Notes under the pieces: generated by a model
Databases searched by the model: none
What the model was told of the DNA's origin: nothing
Seen by the model: the letters and a program-made list of their open reading frames with translations, nothing else
Program-made: the position numbers and the translations under genes
Origin: Forficula auricularia
Taxonomy: Eukaryota > Arthropoda > Insecta > Dermaptera > Forficulidae
Direction: 5' to 3'
NCBI GenBank assembly: GCA_024734495.1
Contig: JALMQS010000075.1
Span: 3,650,935 to 3,714,934, forward strand
DNA: 64,000 bases
In this document: in pieces, positions 12,501 through 24,500 of the stretch
Numbering within the stretch: the stretch's first letter is position 1
Layout: every line of letters begins with the position of its first letter

Positions 12501-15500
12501 CAGGAGTTCATCATCTTCAACATGTCAAATTTTTGTCTGTATTTAGATTTTATAATCGCGAATGCTGAGAATGTCGCTTCACATAAATAAACAAATATAT
12601 CTAATACAAAATTATTGGAAATTCAATGTGAGATTACCTCGAATTCACCAAACATTAATTTTTGGGCGTTGCGCATTATAATTTTTTCATTGTCATTGTT
12701 GCCTCTGTTTCGCGACCCCAAAATTCAATGTCGCGACCCATAGTTTAAAAGGCACTGATCTAGCCAATTGAGCTATAAATCTCCAATTCCATACAGAATT
12801 CGATTGTCTATATGTATTTAGTATTTTATTTTATTTTTTAGTGCCAAGTTAAATTATTTTAAATTAGTGCTGTGAGTCACCAAGAGCTACTATATTTGTT
12901 ACTCATTATTTTTTTATAGGGTTATATTACAGACAGTGGGAATGTTAATTTAGATCGAGTTCAATTAATTATGTCTGATCTTGGAGGAGTAGAAGATGAA
13001 ATATTCAAGAAGAGACAACAAAATGAAATTTCATTTCGTGAGCGAGAAAAGGCAAAAAAGAAGAGAATGAGAATGGCGGAACGGCCTTCTTTTTTACCAG
13101 AAGGACAATTTGCCCCTCGGGTGAGTAGCTTTCGGATAAAATTATTGTTTATGGTACTATTATCAGAGCCAGCCCTGACGAGAGAGTGGGGGAGTATTCC
13201 TCCGGGCCCTGGTTTTTTGAGGGGCCCCGTTTAAATTGATAAATAATGTGATGAGAACTTATTTTTTAGCTTATAAGATCTTAGGAATGTGGATGAATAA
13301 ATTAAATTCAGACATTTATATTGAATAAGGCGGACGTTTCGTCACTATATTTGCGAGTTCTTCGCCGACTAATTCTTCAACTCAATTGTCTGATATTATT
13401 ATACGAAACATTCTATCTTTTTTAATTTATCTTATTCTTAAGGACGTTTCCTAATATAGCTCTTTCCCCTACTCTCACATGCGCAGAAAGGCTGAAATAT
13501 TTTCACTGCGTCGTTTCTCGGATCTGGCAACATTGCATTCTTACCGACGCGTCGCTAAAAGACAAAAAAATAAAAAAAACACATCTGCACCAGCTGCAGA
13601 AGTATTTTAAATTTGGTAAAATTGAGTGATTTTAGTGCTACGTTTCCAAAACCATCAAAAGTACCTAACTTTTAACATTTTACAAAACGAATACCGCTTG
13701 ATAATTATTTTAACAGAAAAATATTTGTTATATCTTCAGTTAATGATTCTCAATTTTTCAAAAAAATTTCAAGAAAATTACGTGTGTTATTTAATGAAAC
13801 AGTCGCTTTGACATCAATCGGGATAGGGTTCGCGTGTTAATTATGCAAATTTCAATGGTCAATATTTACAAATTTAGTGCCACAAGGACTATTGAAAAAA
13901 AGTCTACGTATAAAGGACACTTATAAATATGTGTATTCAAAGTTTTAAAAGGATTGCAAGAAAATTGATTTATTAGGGAACGTCCTTAAACACATTTTTT
14001 CACAGATTAAAACAAAGAACAGAAAGCACAATCAGATTTATTTATCATTTTATTTATGAAAAATTAATGTGTTTAAGAATAAGATAAATTAAAAAAAGAT
14101 AAAATGTTTCTTATAATAATATCAGACAATTGAGTTGAAGATAAATCGCAAATGTAGTGACGAAACGCCCGTCTTAATCAATATAAGACTCTGACTTTAA
14201 TTTATTCATCCAATTTCCTAAGATCTTATATATTAATTAAATTATGGATACCAATCACCAAACAATTATTTTTTACTGTTATATTGTAGGTTTTGATAAC
14301 TGTTAATTCTAATGGCTATAAAATAAGATACATTTTTAGGTATAAAATTATTATTTTAGCTTTGATTATATATAGGGGCCCCTAGAATTTTCCCTGAACC
14401 GGCCTAAACCTATGCTTAAACTTAAACTTATAATAAATTGAAAGTTTTTGCCGAGAGTAGCAGAATTTTTATATATTGAAGGAGACAATAAAAGAGTGTG
14501 TCTTCTGCTGGAATGGAGGGCAAAGCCCTCGAAACTATAGTCTCGTTATAAATAAATAAAATTTATAATTCCAGCAGAAGACACACTCTTTTATTGTCTC
14601 CTTCAATTAAACTTATAAAGTGAAACAATAAATATAAGAGCTTGAGAAAGTTTTTATGAAGAAACCGCACTTCATTTCGAATTAATTGTTGTTTCGATTT
14701 TTCCCAAGTCTGACTCTTATTTAAAATTTACAAAATGTTAGACACGATTCATATAATAGAAAACAATAACGTTCTTTTCCTTCATAAAGGCCCTTGGTGG
14801 AAGTGTGGCTCCAATTTCGAATCCACGACAGGAAGCATTTGCTATGCGAAAACAAGCAATGCATCATGATTCACGAGTTGACCAGCAATTAGGATCTATG
14901 AACGCACAAAAAGGACTTGCTTCTCTAATTCAGGTATTTATAATTTTATCAATCATAAATATCTCCTACATTTATTTAGTATGATTTTTTTTTCAAATTA
15001 AAATAACTAATTTGTTTTAATTCACGGTGCTGAGGATTCTTATAGGTTTTTTTTTTTTTTTTTTTTTTTTTAATGATATTGATGAGAGAAGGAGATACAC
15101 CAGAAGGTGGATCCCCTAAAGGCCTGTATGGGCTGGCCCCTCCATCGTGGAAAGAACAGAGCAGAAGGAAAAGAAGCCGGGATCACGAGCCAATCTCAGA
15201 AACTTAGATACAATTCAATATCCAATTTACTAAGGTTTTAGAGGCTTCGAGCAGTGGTAAATTCTCCGCGCGATAAATTCGGTTAAATTTATCTCCCACT
15301 TATACTAGGTGTTAAATAAAAGGGCTATTTTTAGCAGTTTTTTAAATTAATTTTAAATGGTGTTTTTTTTTTAATTTATCCAAATATTTCGGAAATTTTT
15401 ACAATATTCCTTCTTCACTAGACCTTTCTTTTTTCTCATCCGAAATATTTGGATAAATTAGAAAAAAACAACATTTAAAATTAATTAAAAAAACTGCTGA

Positions 15501-18500
15501 AAAATAAGCCTTTTATTTAACACAATTAATTTGTTGCTTGCAGGTTATAATGAAAGGCAGTCCAAATTATTTACATTTTTTTTATTCAAATTCCGACGTT
15601 TCGGAGACCTTTTCTCTCCTTCTTCAGGGTAATGAATAGTTATTGATGGGTGAGTATAGCTCGGCTCATCAATAACTATTCATTACCAAAGAAGGAGAAA
15701 ATCTCGAAAATTCGAATTTGAATAAAATTTAAATAATTTGGACTGCCTTTCATTATAACCTACTTATTAAAAAAAATTATTATCCACAAGAGGCTTGCTT
15801 ACTCTTTAGAGAGCCAGTCACGCGAGATTGCGTATTCGAACCCTATGCCAATAATACATTTTTTCATTATTCTCTAATTTAATTTATAATTGTCATTGGA
15901 GGTTCACTATGCCCATGGGCTGATGAAAAGATAATTTTCAATCTTTGGATGAGGTGATTAATTGGGAGGTGTATGAATATATTTAAATAATTTGATTTAT
16001 TTGTCGATTAAAAAAGACACTTCGGCAAAGATATACCGATTTGACTTTAAAATAAATGAAAGTACAAATTACAATAACACTATGTGTCATTATGATTGCG
16101 TTATTGAAATTGGTATTTTCAATTATTTCAGACTAAAGATGACACATATGTAGTTGCCAAAAGGTCCCTTTTAATGGGCAAATAAATCAAATTATTTAAT
16201 TATATTGTTATATTAAAAAATACAAATCTTTAAAAAAACGATCAAGAACACGTTTATGCCAAACCGAGGGGTGAACCGCGACCTAAAATTGTGTACACCT
16301 ACTTCCACTTCCACTTTCATTTCCAAGTAGAAGACAATAGATTATCTAATGAATTCCAAAGTTTAACTTAGAGAAAGTGGTGTAGGTTTTAGGTGAAACA
16401 TGATATTAATTAATAAAGTAAAGGGTGTGTAGTTTCACAGTGAATGAAATAAAACTCAAAGAGGTTTATACAAACTCAATATATTTCGGATTATTAGTCC
16501 ATCACCAGGAGTTAACAGGCTCAGAATTTCTCCCTTTTTCAATGGTAAATTTGTAAAAGAAAAAGAAAAAAAGAAAAAAAAAGTTGCTTAATCTAAAATT
16601 TAGAATTTATTATTTATTTGTTTAGAGTGTTGCTTTCTAAATATTCTAATTATAATTATTTAAAAAAATGAAAAACAAGAACCAATTTCTCAAAAGAAAA
16701 TAGACCTCAAAACATCAGATGTTAAAATTGTGATCGTACGTTCAAATATTATTAGTTTTAACCTGTAAACTCCTGATGATGGACTAATAATCCGAAATAC
16801 TATATATTGAGTTTGTATAAACCTCTTTGAGTTTTATTTCATTCACTGTGAAACTACACACCCTTTACTTTATTAATGAATTCCAAAGTAATTTCAAATA
16901 ATTCCAAAGACGGTGTACACCTAATTCCAATCGCGGTTCACCCCTCGTGCCAAACCAAACGTTTCGGGGAATTTCTCCCCTTTTCAATGATAAATTTATA
17001 AAAGAAAAAAAAGTTGCTTCCTCTAAGAACAATTGTTGAAGATCTCAAGAAAATTCGCATTCTCTATCATGAATCTTGAAAAATATAAATCTTTAAAAAA
17101 ACAATCTAGAACACGTTTATTCGAAACCAAACGTTTCAGGAGAATTTCTCCCTTTTCCAATGGTAAATTTGTAAAAGAAAAAGAAAAAAAAGTTGCTTCC
17201 TCTAAAAATTAGAATTTATTATTAATTTGTTTAGAGTGTTTTTTCTAAATATGTATATTATTATAATTATTTAAAAAAATGAAATAACAAGAACCAATTT
17301 CTCAGAAGAAAATAGACCTCAAAAAACTAACACTAAGTAATTTCTCCACTTTGAAAGTTAAAAATTTCCACTAACTTGATTTGAAATTTAATTCAGCCAA
17401 TAGGGAATAAACGCAAATCCGAGCCAACTAATGAAGATGAAGAAGAACCAGAACCTCAAGATGAAGTGCGATTATGGGAAGATGGCTTCAAAGATCGCTA
17501 TTACGAATCAAAATTCGATGTGGACCAAAATAATCTCGAATTTCGTTATAGAGTTGCTCTACAATATGTTCGTGGTCTTTGTTGGGTATTACGTTATTAT
17601 TACCAGGGATGCAACCATTTTGTTGTTTTTGTCTATATATTTTTACTTTAGGAAAATAAATATTTTTTAAACAAAAAATTTACAAAGAACCTATTCAATA
17701 TCTTGTTTTATCAGGGGCGTAGCCACGGGGGTTTTGGGGTTCAGAATCCCCCCCCCCCCAAGGGCAGGGCTCATGGGATGAGTAACGGCAACGACAAACC
17801 GTTTCTTATGGCAAACTAACCGTAATTAAATATATTTCATATGTTCAATCAAGAGTTATGTTCTTTTTTTTAATTTCTTCAAGTACCTATTTGTTTTAAT
17901 AACAAAAAATTCTCACTAAATATTGTGCTTTGTGGATTGCCCCCCCCCCCCTATGAAATTTTTTGGCTACGCCACTGGTTTTATTACATGTCACAAAAAT
18001 AAGCTGACGTGTTCTGATGTGGCCATCAACTTGACTTTACCATACAACCTGGCCCCTCACTTATATTTACTCATATTATTTATAATCATGTAGGGGGGGG
18101 TAGTTTTTGCATTTTTAGAATCCTGGGGCCCACTGATTATGTATACAAAATTTGGTTGAGTTTGCTCAAATGGCCTAGATTTTTAATTTTTAACCCCCTC
18201 CACCCCCTTAATTTTGGATCGATATGCACCAAAATCTAATCAGCTCTTAATCTCAATGGACCAAAACTACGTGTGAAATTTGGTTTCGATATTTATACTA
18301 GTTTTTGAGCTATCTCGTCCTCAAAAATTTGGTAACACACAGTCTACAGACATTTTGATAAAACAATTATTATCTCGAAAAATATAATTTTTTCTACGTT
18401 CACTTATTAGGGCTTTTTTGTAGAGCAAAATGCCATGGTTTCGCTCAATTTTTTTAATCAAAATAGTTTAAGGCGTTTTTTAGATATTTCGAAAAAAGCA

Positions 18501-21500
18501 AAAATGCACGATTACAATATTTGACCATACTCTGTATGGTAAAGTAAAAAGGCGTAAATCGAACTCAAGGGACATAGTGGCTATTGGCCTGTTCTTCTTA
18601 AAATTCCACTTCCGAATAGATTAAATATCTAGGGAATTTTACGATAGTGTATTGGATTGGACAGGAGCAAACCATACGGTGCTCTGCTTTCTACAATTAT
18701 CGAGGATATTTTTTCGATTCAAGAAATTAAGAGTTTTTAAAACAATCTCGAGAAGAATGTAATTACTAAATCCGAGTTATGAATAATTTTTATTTAATGT
18801 CAGATGTGTTGTGTTCACACCATCGGAAATCGAATCCTTTTGACATAAAATAATTATTATCCATGGCAATTTAGAATTTAGTAGATGACACTCTCATGTG
18901 ATTTCTTTAGGAATTTAAGGTCTCCTTCAATCGGTTATTTTAATCTTTAGGAATTTAAGGTCTCCTTCAATCGGTTATTTTAATCTTTAGGAATTTAAGG
19001 TCTCCTTCAATCGGTTATTTTAATCTTTAGGAATTTAAGGCCTCCTTCAATCGGTTATTTCAATCTTTAGGAATTTAATGTCTCTTTCAATCGGTTATTT
19101 TAATCTTTAGGAATTTAATTAAGGTCTCCTTCAATCGGTTATTTTAAATTTTCTATAAGAATTTATTAATCATTGTGGGGCCAAGGGCGGATCAGGGGGC
19201 GAGGGGCGCCCCCCCCGATAGAGGCCCGTGCCTGGCAAAAAAATTTGTAAAAAAACATTTATTTTTTTAAAATTGAAAATAAAGTTCTATGTGTGTGTGT
19301 GGGACGTCTCTGACCCCCCCCCCCCCCGCTTGGACAATTCGATCGCGACACACTTTCGAGATAAAAAGTAGATCTTATATACATCAGGCACCTTATATAC
19401 ATTCTCCCCCCCCCCCTTAAAAAATTCCTGGATCCGCCCTTGTGTGGGGCACGGGTTGATATTAAAATATTAAGCTAAAACTTTGCGCAATTCATAATTC
19501 AAAAGTTGCCAAAATAAGTTTCACCTTGATTGCACATTTTTAATGAGAAAATCTCATTAGAATCCATGAAATTCTGAAAAAGATGCTATCTATTTCGCGA
19601 TTTGGGACATTAACTTTTTTCTAAAAATAAATCTTTTTTGATCTGATTATTTATATGTAATAAATTTCTATGGAAATCTTTGAAAACTTTAATCACTCTG
19701 TCTATCTTTTTTTTTTAATGCAATCGAATGCAAGAAGGGGTGCACCAGTAAAGGTGTAGCCCCTATGGATCTCGAAAGACCCTTGCATTACCGAAGAGAA
19801 GGGAAAGTTGATTAAGTGAGAGGGTGTAGACGTAGGTGTCTATGCACCCTGGTTTTGAAGGTTTGAAGATCATAGGTGCTGGGAAAGATAGAGGCTGGGA
19901 GAGAGTTCCAGTTCCTTGAAGTCATGGGGATATATGTATTCGCGAATGAAGTGGTCCGGCACTTTTCCAATTTGACCGCAAAAGAGTGTTGGGAGTCGGC
20001 AAAACGTGTGCTGCGTGCAAAGTATGCTTTGGGGGAATTATTGACTTTATCTCATCAGAGCACCTGCCGTGATAGTATCTATAGAAAAGGGAAAGGGCAG
20101 AGACATCTCTTCGATGAGCCAACGAGTCGAGGGAGTCGGTGAGGGTAGAATCGTCAATTAGCCTGACGGCTCGTTTCTGAATTGCATCAAGGGTAGCAAG
20201 AGAATATTTTGAGGCTCCTCTCCACAGATGAGAGCAGTATTCGAGATAGGGGCGGATTTGGGCCTTGTAGATGGTGAGAAGTTGTGGGGGTTTGTAAAAT
20301 CGCTTGGACCTGAATAAGAAGCCAATCTTCCTTGCTGCAGATTTCGCCACAGAGGAGATGTGTTCATTCCAAGACAGGTCAGATGCGACAGAGACGCCCA
20401 ACATGGATAGGCTGTTACACATTTTCAGGGTATTCGAATCGAAGTGAATATCAGGGAAATCTCTATTTTCGCGCCTAGAAATTAGACAACATTGAGTCTT
20501 ATTTGAATTAAAGTTAACTAAATTTTGAGAGCCCCATTTATTCAGTTTGTCTAGGTCGAGAGTAATTGAGGAGGCAATATTGATTCGATTATTCGGGAGA
20601 GAGGGTTTGCCGTGTAGAGTGCTATCGTCGGCGTAACAATGAGTGGGGTTTGCCGTTTGATCAATAAGGTCGTTTATATAAATAAGGAAGAGTGTGGAGG
20701 AGATTACAGAGCCTTGGGGAACACCAGAGTTTGTAGAGAACGATTCAGATGATGTTCCATCCACCACAACTTTTATACTTCGGTTTGTTCGAAGCTTCTA
20801 TTAAATTTAAACTTGTTTTAGGGATGTGCTTCTTGGAAATGGTATTTTCCCTATCACTATGCGCCGTTTGCTTCTGATTTTCTTAACATTGGTAGTTTAT
20901 CTACTGAATTCGAAAAAGACACTGTTCCAGTATGTATTCACATATTTATGTTTCATTGATATAAATCCAATAAAAAATACTAAATTCTGAAATAATTCTT
21001 AACTAATATTTTTTGTAGTTCCGTCCTCTTGAACAATTGATGGGGGTATTTCCTGCCGCATCAAGTAGCCATGTGCCTGAACCATGGTCTGAACTTATGC
21101 ACGATCCGGTGAGTATTTTAATATTTAATATATAAATAAATATCGTCGGCTTAGAGTGTTCGAGACCGAGTCTCGGCAGATAGATATTTGCAGTCGCCTC
21201 CTCTTGGAAAGTAATGGCAACCTACCAAGAGTATAATTGCCTAGTGACCTCTCCAAATTAGCCGTTCGGAACCGGCGTTAAAAAGTAGGTCCCGTATATC
21301 TGTGTAAAACAACTAAACACACTTAGCACAGGTATATGCGGAGAGGCGCCGACATCCGGGTATGGCACTCGAAGAAGAAGAAGAGTGTAAACCTGCTAAA
21401 TCCATTTTTATCATATATGACATATTAATACGGTTCGAAAGAAAAAGAGATGCAGCATCGTCCAAGTAAAACTGCTACTTAAAATTACTATCGTAAGTTA

Positions 21501-24500
21501 TAGAAAAAAAAAATGTGAAAAATAGTTTCTTTCCATAACAACAATATTAAATTTTGTTTGTTTTTTTTCCTGCCCTATAAAATTTCCTTGTTGTGAGTTA
21601 GCAGGTTTACACTCTAAGGCGACGATATTATTTATTATTTATTTATTTATTATTTATTTATTTATTTATTTATTTGGCTCAGTTTACATACACAGTTTAC
21701 ATATATATTAATACATATTGAACATTAACAATATTTATCAATTAAAATTTGAATCAAAATTCAAATCATGAACACAACTATATGTGTTATATTAAAATGA
21801 AATAAAATAAAATTTAACCCTCTGTAAGATTAATCTTGAGTCGAGGGTTAAATTTTAAGATAAATTAACAGAGAAATTCAAAAACATAAATTTAATAAAT
21901 TACTTTAAATTAAAGATATAAAAGAACAAAGACAAAATAAAAAGTAAAACAACATAAGGTAAAGTAAATCAAAATAAAATAAAATCGTCATACAAATTCA
22001 CATTCTTAGAAAGCCAGAATTAATTAAAAAACTCTTTATATGTCTAACATTTCTAAATTGATCATAATTATATCTATACTTTATTGCCATTCTCAGGCCA
22101 ACAATTTGAGCATGTCTCGAGTATAATTCAGTTTTAATCCTGGGCAAAATTATATTTGTTCTGCTAGATATACGTGTGGGGTAATAATGCAAATTGTAAT
22201 TTGTACAATTTATTCTATATAAATGAATACAAGCATTCAATAGGAATAATTGTTTTAAATTCAGTACCCTAAACTCATCATATAACGCCAGCGTGGCAAA
22301 TCTTGGATGCTTTTTTAGTATAATCTTAATAACAATATTCTGAGCAACAGAAAGACCCCTTAAAATGAATTCACTTGTATTCCCCCAGACCAAAATCCCA
22401 TACAACAGCAAAGACTGACACAAGGAGAAGTAGACCATTCTTAGAACTTCATAACTAAGAAAGCCTCTCAGAATCTTAAATTTATAAAAGAGTTTTCTGA
22501 TACTGCTAGTCAATTTCAAAATATGTGTCTTGAAGCTCATTTTGGAATCGAAAATAATTCCCAGATATTTACATTCATTTACAAACTTCAAGACTTGGCA
22601 TGAACATTCCTGAGAGACAGTACAATTGATAGAGTGGAGAGTGATGTGAGGTGTGCTCTTGGAGGAGCACTTTCTCTCACCATTCGAGAAGGAAACCAAT
22701 GAAGTTTTTGAATGTTTATAGAAAGAAAATTGGTATTAAGATATTTCTTAACCAATCTAAAATCATCAGAAACAGTTTTTGTCAAGTTATTAAAACAGTC
22801 GCCCGAAAAGATAAAGGCAGTGTCATCTGCAAAACAAAAGGGTAATCCATTAGTCTTAATAGAAAAAATATTATTTATATATAAAATGAATAGCAAAGGG
22901 CCTAATACAGTTCCCTGAGGAATACCAGTGTTCACAGTTGTTAGGTTACTCTTGATTTCATCAATCTTCACAATTTGGGTTCTATTACTGATGTAAGACT
23001 TTATCAAATCAAGAGCGATTCCACGAATACCATAATTTTCAATCTTTTTTATTAATAATTTATGACTAATGGAGTCAAATGCTTTTTCTATATCCAAAAA
23101 CAAACCAAAGACATAATCCCCCCTATCAAGACTTTGACAGATGTGTTTTGAAACATCAAAAAGAGCATGAGATGTAGATATATCAGGCTGGAACCCATAT
23201 TGTCTTTTGGATATTATAGCATGTTTATTTATAAAGGACATCAATCGGACCTTGATACATTTTTCCAGTATTTTTGACAAGTGTACTTTAGTGTAAGAGA
23301 AATAGGTCTATAATTTCCTAAGGACTTTTTGTCTCCACATTTAAAAAGTGGTAGAACAATTGCACTTTTGAATCCTGAAGGGTATTTACCATGAAGAAAA
23401 CTCAGATTAAAAATATGCACTATCGGGATCTTAATATAATCTTTCATGTTGATCAGTATTCTATTAGTTATTCCGAATTCGCTATAACTATTGTATTTTT
23501 TGAGACCACCCAATAAATCAGAAATCTCATCAATAGTAACTGGATTCAAAAATAGGGAATCCGATATTCTTTCACTTTGTTCAAAAATATAATTATTACT
23601 TTCTTCTTCCAAAACAAAATCTCGATCACTAAAAATTTTATCTTTAATTCTATCTCCAACATTTGCAAAATGTGAATTAAAGGTATTTGCAATTTGTAAT
23701 TTATCACAAATTTCAGATCCATTCTCATCCAGGACACTATATATTTTTTGGACTCTATCATTAACATTTGTTGCTCTCTTAATTATCGACCACATTGATT
23801 TCATGTTTCCATGACTATCTATTATTTCCTTTTTATAGAACTGTGATTTAGCAAGAGCTATCACTGAAGTCAAAACATTTCGATATCTGTTGTATTTGAC
23901 CCTTAATGAAAAATCAAGAGGATTGCCAATTACTTTTTTATAAAGAGCTTGTCTTTTCCTAATTGAAATTAATATACCCTTGGTCACCCAACATTTAATT
24001 CTCCTGGATTTATTATTTACTTTCTTTTTATAGGTGGATTTTTCTAGAGACAATGACATGATATTATAAAAATTTTGAAGGGCCAGATCCACATCATTAG
24101 ACTGAATAACTGATGTCCAATTTTCATTAATCAATTCATTCTTCAGTAATTTCATGTCAGTCACAGTGATAATATTATTTTGTGGATTAATTTCATCTGA
24201 GAGTGTACCCATAGATCTATTTATCTCATCAAATTTCTTCAAAAAAGATAAAGAAGAGGAAGTTGCAAAGTGATCCGATATATCAGATACAAAAATAAAT
24301 CCCAAACAATCAAATTTATTTGATCCCTTGAAAAAAATGTGATCAATACATGATTTAGAATCAGTAGAGATATTTATTCTAGTCGGTCCCGTTATTAACG
24401 GGGAGAATCCAAACTCAGAAAGAACATTTATGTATTTATTAGAGTTTTCATCAGGAACCATTGTATTAATATTCAAATCACCACAAATGAAATGATAATT

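Larger units (their letters stand above)
13164..14405. mobile_element. Nested MITE complex in intron 8
   Basis: Outer ends are GGCC-rich (CAGAGCCAGCCCTGAC on the left, CCCTGAACCGGCC on the right) with GGGGCCCC blocks just inside. Within lies a palindrome (13255-14235) which itself contains a TTAA element (13442-13985). No coding sequence. Confidence 0.55.
16362..16873. mobile_element. Palindromic hammerhead element, family D
   Basis: A 512-bp insertion inside MITE copy 1, flanked by a 15-bp duplication TAATGAATTCCAAAG (16347-16361, 16874-16888). Outer parts form inverted arms (AAAGTAAAGGGTGTGTAG and complement). The interior at about 16520-16700 repeats intron sequence found at 17145-17330. 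The long duplication points to retrotransposition. Confidence 0.8.
16265..16947. mobile_element. CGAGGGG MITE, copy 1, interrupted by a hammerhead element
   Basis: Ends CGAGGGGTGAACCGCG and complement, with an 8-bp duplication TGCCAAAC (16257-16264, 16948-16955). Inside are GTGTACACCTA blocks. The family D element (16362-16873) splits it. Removing that insertion leaves ~156 bp, the size of other copies. Confidence 0.85.

Noticed and set aside
18905..19150. Possible CRISPR-like array
   Set aside because: The 40-bp units are contiguous with no unique spacers; it is a plain tandem repeat in a eukaryotic intron.
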